Assembly: GCF_000169455.1 (NCBI RefSeq)
Contig: NZ_AAYC01000005.1
Location: 62,001 to 126,000, forward strand
Length of the DNA: 64,000 bases
Direction of reading: 5' to 3'
Origin: Roseobacter sp. SK209-2-6
GTDB taxonomy: Bacteria; Pseudomonadota; Alphaproteobacteria; Rhodobacterales; Rhodobacteraceae
The notes below the pieces were generated by a model. That model worked only from the letters and a program-made list of their open reading frames with translations, did not search any database and was not told where the DNA came from. Positions 32,604 through 41,882 of the stretch are shown piece after piece. Position 1 is the first letter of the stretch; each line of letters starts with the position of its first letter. A program made the position numbers and the translations under genes.

Positions 32604-33039
32604 ACTGACCGCCGTCAATCAATACTGGCTGCATTACCGCCTGCAGGACGATTGGGGCCTGGGCAGCATGGCCAAGAAGAGCCGCGAAGAAAGCATCGAA
32701 GAGATGCAGCACGCGGATGATCTGATCCAGCGCATCCTTTTCCTGGGCGGGCATCCGAACCTGCAAAAGCTGGACCCGCTGCGGATTGGCCAAACCCCGA
32801 AAGAGACCCTCGAATGCGATCTGGCCGCCGAAGAGAGCGCACGCGCCCTCTATAAGGAAGCCCGCGAGGCCTGCGACAAGGCCGGTGACTATGTCACTAT
32901 GAAACTGTTTGAAACTCTGCTGGCGGATGAGGAAGGTCACATCGACTTCCTCGAAACCCAGCTCGAACTACACGACCGGATTGGTGCTGAAAACTATGCA
33001 CAACTCAACGCCACCAAAATGGATGAGGCTGAAGAGTAA
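32551..33039 (+). CDS. bfr: Bacterioferritin
   Basis: 162 aa, SD AGGAG. All canonical bacterioferritin residues are in register: ferroxidase Glu18, Tyr25, Glu51, His54, Glu94, Glu127 and His130, and the heme ligand Met52. It forms a 24-meric iron store. The start lies inside bfd and the 3' end overlaps the next gene by 17 bp, so it is part of one transcript with bfd and the DUF1111-imelysin-DUF1513 genes, linking storage with periplasmic iron handling. Confidence 0.96.
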   Translation: MKGDPKVIDYLNKALRHELTAVNQYWLHYRLQDDWGLGSMAKKSREESIEEMQHADDLIQRILFLGGHPNLQKLDPLRIGQTPKETLECDLAAEESARALYKEAREACDKAGDYVTMKLFETLLADEEGHIDFLETQLELHDRIGAENYAQLNATKMDEAEE

Positions 33040-34558
33040 TCTGCTCTGGGCTGCCGCTTTTGCGGCAGCCACCCCCGGGGCAGCATTGGACCTTTCACCT
33101 CTTGCCCTGGGTGACCCCCACCTGAAGACCCTCCCCCGCAGTTCTGAAGATCAGGCACGGATCACGGAAGTCACCCGTGCGACCGGGGACTTCTCTCGCT
33201 CAGAAGCATTTGAAGCCCGACCTGCCGGCAGAGCCACGGTGCGCGCGCGCAGCGATGACGAAGCCTTCTCGCATCACAGTGCCAATCTATCCTTTGAACA
33301 GGAACTCGAATTCAAGCTCGGCAATGGGCTGTTCAAGAAGATCTGGGTCTTCTCGCCTGCCTCCACCCGTGCCTCTGACGGGTTGGGGCCGCTTTACAAC
33401 GCGCGCTCCTGCCAGCGCTGTCATGTAAAAGACGGGCGCGGAGAAGTCCCGGAAGATCCGGATTACCGCTCCGCCTCGATGTTCCTGCGCATCTCGATCC
33501 CGGCCCCCGCGCCCAAAGAGATGCAAGCGATTGAGGACTATCTCGGCACCGCGCCTGATCCTGTCTACGGCGGCCAGCTGCAGGATTTCTCCCCACCCGG
33601 CATCGCACCGGAATACCGGCTGCGGGTCAGCTATTCACCGCTGACAGTCCCACTGAAGGGTGAAGCCCCCGCTACACTGCGCGTGCCCAGCTATGAGGCT
33701 GCCGAACTTGGCTATGGCCCACTGCACGAGGGGGCCATGCTCTCTCCTCGTATTGCACCGCCAATGATTGGGCTGGGCCTGCTGGAAGCAATCTCTGCCA
33801 AAGACATCCTCGCCAATGTGGATGAGCAGGACAACAACGGCGACGGCATCTCTGGGCGCGCAAACCTCACCTGGTCGCAAGAGTTTGACCAGGTCATGTT
33901 GGGGCGCTTTGGTCACAAGGCCGGCATGCCCACCCTGCACGAACAATCAGCAGCCGCTTTTTCAGGCGATATTGGCATCTCGACACCCCTGTTCCCGTCA
34001 GCTGCCGGGGATTGCACTGCAGCGCAGGTGGCTTGTCAGTCCGCCCCGCATGGCGACGGGGATATTCGCGGCACCGAGATTGATCAGGCCAATATGGATC
34101 TGGTGACCTTCTACAGCCGCAATCTGGGCGTGCCAGCGCGACGCAATATTGATGACCCAGAGGTGCTGCGCGGCAAAGAGATCTTCTATGCCGGTGGCTG
34201 CATCAGCTGCCACACACCCAAGTTTGTCACCCAGCGCCTCGCAGACCGGCCCGAAAACAGCTTTCAGCTGATCTGGCCCTACAGCGACCTTCTGCTGCAT
34301 GATATGGGTGAGGGGCTGGCGGACAATCGCCCTGAAGGCCGCGCCACGGGCCGTGAATGGCGTACCCCCCCGCTCTGGGGCATAGGCCTTACAAAACAGG
34401 TAAACCCGCGCGCCACCTATCTGCATGACGGACGTGCCCGCACCCTGCTAGAGGCGATCCTCTGGCACGGCGGCGAGGCGGAAGCGGCAAGAAATCGTGT
34501 GACCGAACTGGATCCGGCGGACCGACGTGCCCTGATCCGCTTTTTGGAAAGTCTTTGA
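33023..34558 (+). CDS. Exported diheme c-type cytochrome, thiol oxidoreductase-like (DUF1111)
   Basis: 511 aa from the ATG at 33023 (overlapping bfr by 17 bp), chosen because it gives a clean signal peptide ([12 protein letters not shown]). Two c-heme sites: C130-Q-R-C-H134 and C393-I-S-C-H397, as in the DUF1111 family. In iron clusters these periplasmic cytochromes accompany imelysins and are thought to oxidise or reduce iron during uptake. The middle has an EF-hand-like D-E-Q-D-N-N-G-D-G. The next gene starts 2 bp after the stop. Confidence 0.9.
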   Translation: MRLKSNLLWAAAFAAATPGAALDLSPLALGDPHLKTLPRSSEDQARITEVTRATGDFSRSEAFEARPAGRATVRARSDDEAFSHHSANLSFEQELEFKLGNGLFKKIWVFSPASTRASDGLGPLYNARSCQRCHVKDGRGEVPEDPDYRSASMFLRISIPAPAPKEMQAIEDYLGTAPDPVYGGQLQDFSPPGIAPEYRLRVSYSPLTVPLKGEAPATLRVPSYEAAELGYGPLHEGAMLSPRIAPPMIGLGLLEAISAKDILANVDEQDNNGDGISGRANLTWSQEFDQVMLGRFGHKAGMPTLHEQSAAAFSGDIGISTPLFPSAAGDCTAAQVACQSAPHGDGDIRGTEIDQANMDLVTFYSRNLGVPARRNIDDPEVLRGKEIFYAGGCISCHTPKFVTQRLADRPENSFQLIWPYSDLLLHDMGEGLADNRPEGRATGREWRTPPLWGIGLTKQVNPRATYLHDGRARTLLEAILWHGGEAEAARNRVTELDPADRRALIRFLESL

Positions 34559-34559
34559 A

Positions 34560-35564
34560 TTGAAACATCTGTTTTCAAGCGCTGTTCTAGCCCTTTCGCT
34601 TACAGCATCCTCCCTCCATGCGGATATGGTCGATGAAATCCTCGACCAGCAGATCCTGCCCGATATGCAGACCCTGGCTGAGAGCAGCGCGCATCTGGCA
34701 AATGCGGCGGAGCAGATGTGCCGCCCTGGGGTCAGTCCCCTGCGCGAAGCCTATGCCCAGGCCTTTGACGCCTGGATCCGTGTCAGCCACCTGCGCTTTG
34801 GCCCCAGCGAAGTCGAGAACCGCGCCTTTGCGCTTGCCTTTTGGCCGGATAGCCGTGGGAAAATTCCAAAGACACTTGCTGCCCATCTGCGCAAGGCAGA
34901 TCCAGCACTTCTCTCTGATGCAAAGTTTGCCCAATCCTCCATCGCGGGTCGCGGTTTTTACGCTTTGGAGTTTTTCTATTTCAGCCCTGAGGACATCGGC
35001 GCAGAGCCCAGTGAATTCACCTGCGGGCTTACACGCGCCATTGCCCGCGACATCGCTAAAAACTCCGAAGCGATCTATCAAGACTGGCTAAGCGGCTACG
35101 CCACGCAGATGCGCGAGGCGCAGGGTCGCTATGCGAATGAAAGCGAAGTCAAACAGGAACTCTACAAAGCGCTGAACACCGGATTGCAGGTTCTATCTGA
35201 TATGCGCCTTGGGCGTCCCCTGGGCGCATTTGACAAACCGCGCCCCAAACGAGCCGAGGCCTGGCGATCGGGACGCAGCCTTCACCACATCCTTCTTTCG
35301 CTTGATGCGCTGAAACAGCTGGCCCTCAGCCTTTCTGCCAAGGATCCGGCGCTGGCCGAGCGGTTGGAACAGGGATTTGATCGTGTCTTAGCCCGGGCCG
35401 AGGCACTGGACGACCCCCGCCTGGAAGGGGTTGCTGACCCGCAAAAGCGTTTTCGCATCGAAGCGCTGCAGCAGCAGGTCAATGATCTGCGAACCCTGAT
35501 CGAGGCAGAGCTTGGGCCGTCACTGGGGGTTCTTGCGGGTTTCAACTCGCTCGACGGCGACTAA
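34560..35564 (+). CDS. Second imelysin-family protein
   Basis: 334 aa from a TTG start at 34560. This start gives a proper signal peptide (M-K-H-L-F-S-S ... L-H-A), and GGAAAG lies 8 nt upstream. The fold resembles imelysin, but the G-x-H-x-x-E motif is degenerate: G132-F-Y134-A-L-E137, with Tyr for His. It shares only general helix patterns with the 29722 protein. In many gammaproteobacteria imelysin-DUF1111-imelysin-DUF1513 form a conserved iron module, as here. Confidence 0.85.
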   Translation: MKHLFSSAVLALSLTASSLHADMVDEILDQQILPDMQTLAESSAHLANAAEQMCRPGVSPLREAYAQAFDAWIRVSHLRFGPSEVENRAFALAFWPDSRGKIPKTLAAHLRKADPALLSDAKFAQSSIAGRGFYALEFFYFSPEDIGAEPSEFTCGLTRAIARDIAKNSEAIYQDWLSGYATQMREAQGRYANESEVKQELYKALNTGLQVLSDMRLGRPLGAFDKPRPKRAEAWRSGRSLHHILLSLDALKQLALSLSAKDPALAERLEQGFDRVLARAEALDDPRLEGVADPQKRFRIEALQQQVNDLRTLIEAELGPSLGVLAGFNSLDGD

Positions 35565-35578
35565 CACTGGAGGCAAGG

Positions 35579-36673
35579 ATGACAACAAGACGCAGTTTTC
35601 TGACGGGTCTCGCGGCCAGTGGCTTTCTCCCACAGGTCAGCTGGGCTGATGTCGGCACCCCGGCCTTTCTAACTGCCGGGCGCGACAGGCAGGGCCACTT
35701 TGTCCTTGTCGGCTTGAGTGGCGCCGGGGCCCCGCTCTTTCGCCACCAACTCCCAGGGCGCGGCCATGCTGCTGCCGGGCATCCCACGCGCCCAGAGGCG
35801 GTTGCCTTTGCCCGCAGGCCCGGCCAATTCGCCGAGGTCATCGATTGCAGAAGCGGCACAATCCTGACCAGACTGACGCCCCCCTCCGGGCACCATTTTT
35901 ATGGCCACGGCTGCTTTTCCCCAGATGGCACAAGGCTGTTCACCACAGAGAATGACTATGACAACGCCCGCGGTGTCATCGGTATCTGGGAGGTAGGCAC
36001 CAGCGGCTATCGCCGCATTGGCAGTTTCTCCTCTGGCGGGATAGGTCCTCATGATCTTTTGCTGCGCAATGGCGCGCAGGGTCCGCAACTTGTCGTGGCC
36101 AATGGTGGGATCGAAACCCACCCCGACAGCGGTCGCGCTAAGCTGAACCTTGCCACGATGCAAAGCAATCTAAGCCTCTTGTCGCTGAGCGGGCAACTGC
36201 TGGAGCAGGTCACTTTGCCGACTGACCTTCGGCTGAACTCCATTCGCCATCTTACCCTAGCATCCGATGGAACCATCGGCTTTGCCATGCAATGGCAGGG
36301 CGATGCGGGCCAAGGGCACCCGATTGTTGGCCTCCACAGATCCGGCGGGTATCTGCAGCTTTTGGCCGAAGGGGACCCTCGTCTGCATAACCTGAATGGA
36401 TATGGCGGCTCCCTCGCCTTCTCGGCAGATGGGGCGGAAATTGCCGTCACCTCCCCGCGCGGCGGCGTGGTTCAGGTTATGAACACACAGTCCGGCGAGA
36501 TAGTACGAGAACACCAGCTGGCAGATGTCTGCGGCCTCAGCTCTGGTCGAAGCCATCTGATTGCCAGCACCGGGCAAGGTCACATTTGCCAGCTCACTCC
36601 CAAGGGCAGCACATTGCTGCATCAGGATGAAATCGCCTGGGACAACCACCTGATCGCCCTCCCCCAGCTCTGA
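35579..36673 (+). CDS. DUF1513 exported beta-propeller protein
   Basis: 364 aa, SD GGAGG. A twin-arginine signal (T-T-R-R-S-F-L) is followed by seven-bladed propeller-like repeats with H-x-H/G-H-G-C-F-S-P-D-G motifs (~108) and G-I-G-P-H-D-L, typical of DUF1513. Export as a folded protein suggests a cofactor or metal. It is the last gene of the bfd-bfr-DUF1111-imelysin run, and its function in iron handling is inferred from that conserved order. Confidence 0.85.
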   Translation: MTTRRSFLTGLAASGFLPQVSWADVGTPAFLTAGRDRQGHFVLVGLSGAGAPLFRHQLPGRGHAAAGHPTRPEAVAFARRPGQFAEVIDCRSGTILTRLTPPSGHHFYGHGCFSPDGTRLFTTENDYDNARGVIGIWEVGTSGYRRIGSFSSGGIGPHDLLLRNGAQGPQLVVANGGIETHPDSGRAKLNLATMQSNLSLLSLSGQLLEQVTLPTDLRLNSIRHLTLASDGTIGFAMQWQGDAGQGHPIVGLHRSGGYLQLLAEGDPRLHNLNGYGGSLAFSADGAEIAVTSPRGGVVQVMNTQSGEIVREHQLADVCGLSSGRSHLIASTGQGHICQLTPKGSTLLHQDEIAWDNHLIALPQL

Positions 36674-36701
36674 GCCGCTGTCGTTGAAAACCAATCAAAA
36701 A

Positions 36702-36732
36702 GCAGAAACGCAGTTTCGGCTGCGTTTTTCTT
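36702..36732 (+). terminator. Rho-independent terminator of the iron island
   Basis: AAACGCAG-TTTCGG-CTGCGTTT forms an 8-bp stem with TTC following; it begins 33 bp after the DUF1513 stop. Confidence 0.85.
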
Positions 36733-36745
36733 TACCTCGCGCAAA

Positions 36746-36763
36746 AACGAAAGCACAACGAAA
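36746..36763. promoter_or_regulatory. Direct repeats of AACGAAA, possible GlpR operator
   Basis: AACGAAA occurs at 36746-36752 and 36757-36763, one helical turn apart (11 bp), followed by two further TCGAAAG copies toward the start codon. DeoR-type regulators often bind such repeats; autoregulation of glpR-glpD is likely. Confidence 0.45.
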
Positions 36764-36794
36764 ATAAAGAGTGACTCTTCGAAAGGGTTTCACT

Positions 36795-37604
36795 ATGGAG
36801 ATTTCGAAAGGAACCGCCATGGATGCCACCAGCCGTCACGCAAGGATTTTGGAACTTCTCAACACGCAGGACCGTGTCGAAGTGGAAGAGCTTTCCGCCC
36901 TGTTTTCAGTTTCGCTGCAAACCATTCGCACTGACCTGCGGGATCTGGCGGCACGCGGCGCTCTGTCTCGGATACATGGTGGCGCCGTGCGCCTTAGCTC
37001 CGCTGCGAACCGTGCCTATGCGGAGCGGCGCAAGCAGAACGCAGATACCAAGCAAAACATGGGAACACTGGCGGCAAGCCTGATCCCGGACCATTGCTCC
37101 CTTGCCCTCAATATCGGAACTTCGACGGAACAGGCCGCAAGGGCGCTGGCCTGTCACAAAGGGCTGACCGTTCTCTCCAACAATATTAATATCATCAATA
37201 TTATGATGGGCGGGGAAGCCAAGGAGTTGATCCTGGCGGGCGGCACAGTGCGCCAGAGCGATGGCGCCATTGTCGGCGAAGATGCGGTTGAGTTCATCAA
37301 TCGATACAAAGTCGACTATGCAGTTATCGGTGCCTCGGCCCTGGATGCTGATGGGGCTGTGCTGGATCATGACAGTCGCGAAGTTTCGGTCGCACGTGCA
37401 ATTCTGCGCAATGCCCGCACCAAGATCCTGCTCTGTGACAGTAGCAAGTTCTCCTGCTCCGCTCCGGTCCGGATCTGCGATATCTCCGATCTCGATATTC
37501 TTGTCACCGACTACCCGCCCCCTGCCGCATTCCAGGAGGCTGCAGATGCAGCTGGCACCCGCATCCTAATAATCGACAAAATCGAAAGTCGCGAAAATGA
37601 CTGA
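36795..37604 (+). CDS. glpR: DeoR-family regulator, GlpR-like
   Basis: 269 aa from the ATG at 36795 (AAGGG 8 nt away); the in-frame ATG at 36819 with AAAGGA is a serious alternative. N-terminal DeoR HTH (R-H-A-R-I-L-E-L-L, V-S-L-Q-T-I-R-T-D-L-R-D-L, S-R-I-H-G-G-A) followed by the DeoRC sugar-phosphate domain (~80-250). Its stop overlaps glpD by 8 bp. It is expected to repress glpD until glycerol-3-phosphate binds. Confidence 0.9.
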   Translation: MEISKGTAMDATSRHARILELLNTQDRVEVEELSALFSVSLQTIRTDLRDLAARGALSRIHGGAVRLSSAANRAYAERRKQNADTKQNMGTLAASLIPDHCSLALNIGTSTEQAARALACHKGLTVLSNNINIINIMMGGEAKELILAGGTVRQSDGAIVGEDAVEFINRYKVDYAVIGASALDADGAVLDHDSREVSVARAILRNARTKILLCDSSKFSCSAPVRICDISDLDILVTDYPPPAAFQEAADAAGTRILIIDKIESREND

Positions 37605-39189
37605 CAACGCTACCTCCACCGGCACAATCACGGATCTCTTCATCATTGGCGGCGGCATCAATGGCTGTGGCATTGCACGCGACGCCGCCGGGCGCGGTCT
37701 TTCGGTGACGCTGGCAGAGATGAAGGATCTCGGCTGGGCCACCTCCTCGGCCTCGACCAAGCTGTTCCACGGAGGCCTTCGCTATCTGGAATACTTTGAG
37801 TTCCGACTGGTGCGCGAAGCCCTGATCGAGCGTGAGGTGCTGCTGCGGGCGATGCCCCATATCTCCTGGCCCATGCGCTTTGTCTTGCCCTTTCACAAAG
37901 ACATGCGCTTTGACAGCGAGACACCCACCTCCAAATTGCTCACCACCTTTATGCCTTGGATGAAGGGGCGGCGTCCCGCCTGGCTGATCCGGTTGGGGCT
38001 GTTCCTCTATGACAGCTTGGGCAAGCGCGGGATCCTGCCCGGCACCCGTAGCCTCGACCTGCATCACGATGCGGCCGGAGGACCATTGAAAGGCAAGTTC
38101 AAGCGCGCCTTCGAGTATTCCGACTGCTGGGTCGAGGATGCGCGTCTGGTGGTACTGAATGCCCGCGACGCCCAGGCCCGCGGGGCGGAGATCCTGACCC
38201 GCACCGAAGTTCTGTCAGCTGAGCGCCATGCGGACCATTGGCTGGTGCGCACCAAGGACCATGCCACCGGCAAAGAGCAAGAGCATCGCGCCAAGATGCT
38301 GGTCAATGCAGGCGGCCCCTGGGTGGCAGATGTGCTGCATCAGAAACTGGGGCAGAACAGCCGCGAAAATGTCCGTTTAGTGCGTGGCAGCCATATCGTG
38401 GTGCCAAAGCTCTTTGATCATGGCCGTTGCTACTTCTTCCAAGGCGAAGACGGCCGCATCATCTTTGCCATCCCCTATGAGGAGGATTTCACCCTGATTG
38501 GCACCACCGATGCAGACCATCCTGATCCACAGACGCGGCCCAGCTGCACCCCGGAAGAACAGGGCTATCTGGTCGATTTCGCATCGAACTACTTCGAAAA
38601 ACCGCTATCGCGTGCGGATGTCATCTGGACCTACTCCGGCGTTCGCCCGCTTTATGATGATGGCGCCAGCTCGGCCACTGCGGCCACCCGCGAATATGTG
38701 CTGACATTGGATCAGGCGCAGGCGCCGCTCCTGAATGTCTTTGGTGGGAAGATTACCACCTATCGCAAGCTGGCAGAGGCAGCGCTGGCCAAAATCGGCG
38801 AGGCCCTGCCCGGTCTGTCAGGCGATTGGACCGCAGGTGTTGCGATGCCTGGTGGCGATTTTGCGGTTGAGGATGTGTCGAAACTGGTGGCCAAACTGGC
38901 TGCCGATTTCCCCTTCCTCTCCGCCTATGCCAGCCGCCGCCTGATCCGCGCTTATGGCACCGAAGCCTGGGAGATACTGGGAGATGCCAAATCCGCCGCC
39001 GATCTGGGTCAGGATTTTGGCGCAACTATAACTGCACGAGAGCTCGACTGGGCAATTGCCCGCGAATGGGTACGGACAGGCGAGGATTACCTGTGGCGCC
39101 GCACCAAATTGGGGCTGCGGCTGGATGAAGCCCAGCGCGCTGCCGTGGATGCCTATATTCAGGACCAGTTGACCCAGCGTGCTGCCTGA
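37597..39189 (+). CDS. glpD: Aerobic glycerol-3-phosphate dehydrogenase
   Basis: 530 aa. FAD-binding G-G-G-I-N-G-C-G near the N-terminus, S-S-x-S-T-K-L-F-H-G-G-L-R-Y-L-E (~55), F-A-I-P-Y-E-E-D-F-T-L-I-G-T-T-D and the C-terminal DAO-C helical domain. This flavoenzyme oxidises sn-glycerol-3-phosphate to DHAP and passes electrons to quinone at the inner membrane. It overlaps glpR; no glpF, glpK or uptake genes are here. A near-perfect palindrome lies between it and cobO. Confidence 0.95.
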   Translation: MTDNATSTGTITDLFIIGGGINGCGIARDAAGRGLSVTLAEMKDLGWATSSASTKLFHGGLRYLEYFEFRLVREALIEREVLLRAMPHISWPMRFVLPFHKDMRFDSETPTSKLLTTFMPWMKGRRPAWLIRLGLFLYDSLGKRGILPGTRSLDLHHDAAGGPLKGKFKRAFEYSDCWVEDARLVVLNARDAQARGAEILTRTEVLSAERHADHWLVRTKDHATGKEQEHRAKMLVNAGGPWVADVLHQKLGQNSRENVRLVRGSHIVVPKLFDHGRCYFFQGEDGRIIFAIPYEEDFTLIGTTDADHPDPQTRPSCTPEEQGYLVDFASNYFEKPLSRADVIWTYSGVRPLYDDGASSATAATREYVLTLDQAQAPLLNVFGGKITTYRKLAEAALAKIGEALPGLSGDWTAGVAMPGGDFAVEDVSKLVAKLAADFPFLSAYASRRLIRAYGTEAWEILGDAKSAADLGQDFGATITARELDWAIAREWVRTGEDYLWRRTKLGLRLDEAQRAAVDAYIQDQLTQRAA

Positions 39190-39307
39190 CCCTCGGCAGT
39201 TTTGTGAAAAGGCAAAGGGCTAAGGGTGATTGGGTTTTGTTGCGGGGGAACAACCCATATGAGCCCGCATGCCTGACAACGCCCAAGATTAGTATCAGCA
39301 AGGCTGA

Positions 39308-39341
39308 CAGGTTGTTTCGCGCGCGAAACAACCTGCCTTTT
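39308..39341 (+). terminator. 28-bp perfect palindrome, probable terminator of glpD
   Basis: A perfect 14+14 bp palindrome without loop bases at 39308-39335 (arms CAGGTTGTTTCGCG and its complement), with CCTTTTC following on the plus strand. It separates the convergent glpD and cobO genes. It could instead be a protein-binding palindrome. Confidence 0.7.
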
Positions 39342-39378
39342 CAGAATAGATAGGGATCACATCCAAAGGGCATCGGCC

Positions 39379-40014
39379 TCAGAATTCGACGCCTTTCTGT
39401 GCCTTTACCCCGGCGCGGAACGGGTGCTTGATCTGCCCCATCTCGGTGACCAGATCGGCGATCTCGATCAGCTCTTCTTTGGCGTTCCGGCCTGTCAGAA
39501 CAACATGGGTCATGGCTGGCTTTTTCTCCACCAGAAACTCCAGCACTTCTTCGAGGTCGAGATACTCATAACGCAGCGCGATGTTGATCTCATCCAAGAG
39601 CACCATGGTATTGCGCTCATCCAGGATCATCTCCTTGGCCTTCTCCCAGCCCTTTTGCGCAGCCGCAATGTCGCGCGCCTTGTCCTGGGTCTCCCAGGTG
39701 AAACCCTCGCCCATGGCGTAGAACTGACACAGATCGCTGAAGTTCTCCTCGATCAAGGTGCGCTCTCCGGTCTGCCAGGCGCCCTTGATGAACTGCACCA
39801 CGGCCGAGGGCATCCCATGGGCGATACAGCGCATGATCATGCCAAAACCAGAAGAGGATTTCCCCTTGCCGGGACCGGTGTGGACGATGATCAGGCCCTT
39901 TTCACCCTCTTTTGTTTTCATCATCCGGTCACGCGCGGCCTTCTTCTTGGCCATTTTTGACGCGTGACGGGCGGCTTCTTCTTCTGAGATGCCGGTTTCA
40001 GACTTTTCACTCAT
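39379..40014 (-). CDS. cobO: Cob(I)yrinic acid a,c-diamide adenosyltransferase
   Basis: 211 aa from the ATG at 40014 (SD GGAGAG). P-loop T-G-P-G-K-G-K-S (46-53), a basic N-terminal helix rich in Lys/Arg and D-E-I-N for magnesium. CobO transfers the adenosyl group from ATP to reduced cobalt. It points away from the rest of the cob genes, starting 68 bp before the riboswitch that serves the other strand, so it must have its own promoter. Confidence 0.95.
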   Translation of the reverse strand: MSEKSETGISEEEAARHASKMAKKKAARDRMMKTKEGEKGLIIVHTGPGKGKSSSGFGMIMRCIAHGMPSAVVQFIKGAWQTGERTLIEENFSDLCQFYAMGEGFTWETQDKARDIAAAQKGWEKAKEMILDERNTMVLLDEINIALRYEYLDLEEVLEFLVEKKPAMTHVVLTGRNAKEELIEIADLVTEMGQIKHPFRAGVKAQKGVEF

Positions 40015-40082
40015 TTGCGCTCTCCCGCTGTTCGCCCCATGTCTTGACAAAGAAGGGTGCAATAGCGCAAGGGGGTTCAGCT

Positions 40083-40262
40083 GGTTCCTGGGGAAACCTG
40101 GGCGAAGAGGGAATGTGACAGCTGGAATTATCTGGCAAAAAGCACAGCCGCCCCCGCGACCGTGACCGGATGAGACCGCCATGCCACTGGGACACCCCGG
40201 GAAGGCAGGAGGGTCGACAGAGCGCACGCTCTGGCATCCGCAAGCCGGGAGACCTGCCAGCA
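40083..40262 (+). promoter_or_regulatory. Cobalamin (B12) riboswitch
   Basis: The B12 box reads AAGCCGGGAGACCTGCCA at 40242-40259. Upstream are GGTTCCTGGGGAAACC (P2-like stem, from 40083), GAAGAGGGAA, then GCCACTGGGACACC and GGGAAGGC, the conserved core order of class-I cobalamin riboswitches. The following 115 bp, with GGGGGGCC/GGCC-rich segments, can form an expression platform covering the SD of DUF1636 at 40378. It should repress the DUF1636-cobW-cobN... operon when adenosylcobalamin is plentiful. A TTGACA at 40044-40049 could be its -35. Confidence 0.92.
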
Positions 40263-40377
40263 AGAGGAGATTTCAACGGGCGGACGGGGTGTTCCGCGAC
40301 CGGTTGGGGGGCCAAGCACGATATTGCCCCCATCTGGCCGAGCCCCCTGTTTGCCGACCGCAACAGGAGATGCGCGA

Positions 40378-40788
40378 ATGGCTGAAGACAAGGCGGAGAC
40401 GCCCGCGAGCAACGCGGCACCGGTGACGCTGACCGTATGCCTCACCTGCCGGAATGAAGGCGCGGATCCGGAGGCCACACGCCCCGGCACTCTCTTGCAT
40501 GACGCCCTGAAAGAGGCGGGCATGCCTGAGGGCGTCACCCTGCGCGGTGTCAAATGCCTCTCCGCTTGCTCGCGCAGCTGCACCGTGTTGCTGACCGGCG
40601 GCGAAGAGCGCTGGAGCTATGTCTATGGGGATATGGATCCCGAAGAACACGTGGCAGAGATTCTGACCGGCACCGCAGCCTATGCCGCTACCGCCGACGG
40701 TCTGGTCCCCTGGCGCGAGCGCCCCACAGCATTTCGCAAACAATCCGTTGCCCGCATCCCGCCGGCTGCTTTCCCTTCCGAGGAGTAA
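40378..40788 (+). CDS. DUF1636 metal-binding protein of the cob operon
   Basis: 136 aa from the ATG at 40378 (SD AGGAG). C-L-T-C-R near the start and C-L-S-A-C-S-R-S-C in the middle give five cysteines with the spacing of thioredoxin-like [2Fe-2S] ferredoxins; the DUF1636 family is regularly encoded with cobW and cobN. It may help deliver cobalt or electrons for the cob(II) step. First gene after the riboswitch; 3-bp gap to cobW. Confidence 0.85.
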   Translation: MAEDKAETPASNAAPVTLTVCLTCRNEGADPEATRPGTLLHDALKEAGMPEGVTLRGVKCLSACSRSCTVLLTGGEERWSYVYGDMDPEEHVAEILTGTAAYAATADGLVPWRERPTAFRKQSVARIPPAAFPSEE

Positions 40789-40791
40789 TTC

Positions 40792-41868
40792 ATGAGCAAC
40801 CTCAACAAGATCCCCGTCACCGTCATCACCGGATTTCTGGGCGCGGGCAAAACCACTTTGATCCGTCATCTGATGCAGAACCCGCAGGGCAAGCGTCTGG
40901 CGGTTGTGGTCAATGAGTTTGGCACCGCTGGCGTGGATGGCGAGATCCTGAAATCCTGCGCGGATGAAAACTGTCCGGCTGAGAACATCATGGAACTGGC
41001 CAATGGCTGCATCTGCTGCACCGTTGCCGATGACTTCATCCCCACCATTGAACAGCTGATGGACCTGCCCGAAAAGCCCGATCACATCGTGATCGAAACC
41101 TCTGGCCTGGCGCTGCCCAAACCGCTGCTGAAAGCCTTTGACTGGCCCGCGATCCGCTCCCGCATCACCGTGGACGGAGTTGTGGCACTGGCGGATGCGG
41201 AAGCCGTTGCCAAAGGCCAGTTCGCGACTGATCTGGACGCAGTGCAGGCGCAACGCGAAGCAGATGAGGGTATCGATCACGAAACCCCGCTGTCGGAACT
41301 GTTCAAGGATCAGATCTCTTGTGCCGATATCATTCTCCTGTCCAAGGCCGATCTGGCCGGCGAAGAGGGAGTCGAGCAGGCCCGCGCCACCATTGAGGCC
41401 GAAGCTCCGCGCAAGCTGCCGATCCTGTCGATGTCCGAAGGCGTGATTGATCCCCGCGTCATCCTGGGGCTTGAGGCCGCGGCCGAAGACGATCTGGATG
41501 CGCGCCCCTCCCATCACGAGCATCATCACCACCACGATGATGACGACGATCACGACCATCATCACGACCACGACCACAGCCATGACGAATTTGACACAAT
41601 CGTTGTCGAAATGGGCGAAGTCAGCGATCCGGAAGCGCTGCAAAATGCCATCGTGAATCTTGCCCGGACCCGCAATATCCTGCGCGTCAAAGGCTATGTC
41701 GCGGTGGAAGGAAAACCGATGCGGATGCTTGTGCAGGCCGTGGGCGAACGCCTGCGCGCTCAATATGACCAACCCTGGGGCGCACAAGAGCGCAAAACCG
41801 CACTGGTGGTCATCGCTGAGCATGACAATATTGACGAAGTGGCCATCCGCGCCGCTCTGGGGGCCTGA
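40792..41868 (+). CDS. cobW: CobW-type GTPase metallochaperone
   Basis: 358 aa. Walker A G-F-L-G-A-G-K-T (14-21), the zinc/cobalt C73-I-C75-C76 motif (N-G-C-I-C-C), E-T-S-G-L-A and S-K-A-D for guanine, then a CobW C-terminal domain. A loop at 242-265 is a run of His and Asp (about 15 His), a likely cobalt-binding segment. COG0523 protein, here clearly cobalt-related through its place between DUF1636 and cobN under a B12 riboswitch. Confidence 0.95.
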   Translation: MSNLNKIPVTVITGFLGAGKTTLIRHLMQNPQGKRLAVVVNEFGTAGVDGEILKSCADENCPAENIMELANGCICCTVADDFIPTIEQLMDLPEKPDHIVIETSGLALPKPLLKAFDWPAIRSRITVDGVVALADAEAVAKGQFATDLDAVQAQREADEGIDHETPLSELFKDQISCADIILLSKADLAGEEGVEQARATIEAEAPRKLPILSMSEGVIDPRVILGLEAAAEDDLDARPSHHEHHHHHDDDDDHDHHHDHDHSHDEFDTIVVEMGEVSDPEALQNAIVNLARTRNILRVKGYVAVEGKPMRMLVQAVGERLRAQYDQPWGAQERKTALVVIAEHDNIDEVAIRAALGA

Positions 41869-41882
41869 AACTGATGCCCAAC

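Noticed and set aside
36721-36800. Several CGAAA repeats considered as a phage or plasmid iteron region
   Set aside because: They precede a DeoR-type regulator with regular helical spacing, so an operator is the simpler reading.
39308-39335. 28-bp perfect palindrome considered as a site-specific recombination or replication terminus site
   Set aside because: It lies between convergent genes with a short T-run after it on one side, which a terminator explains; no recombinase gene is near.
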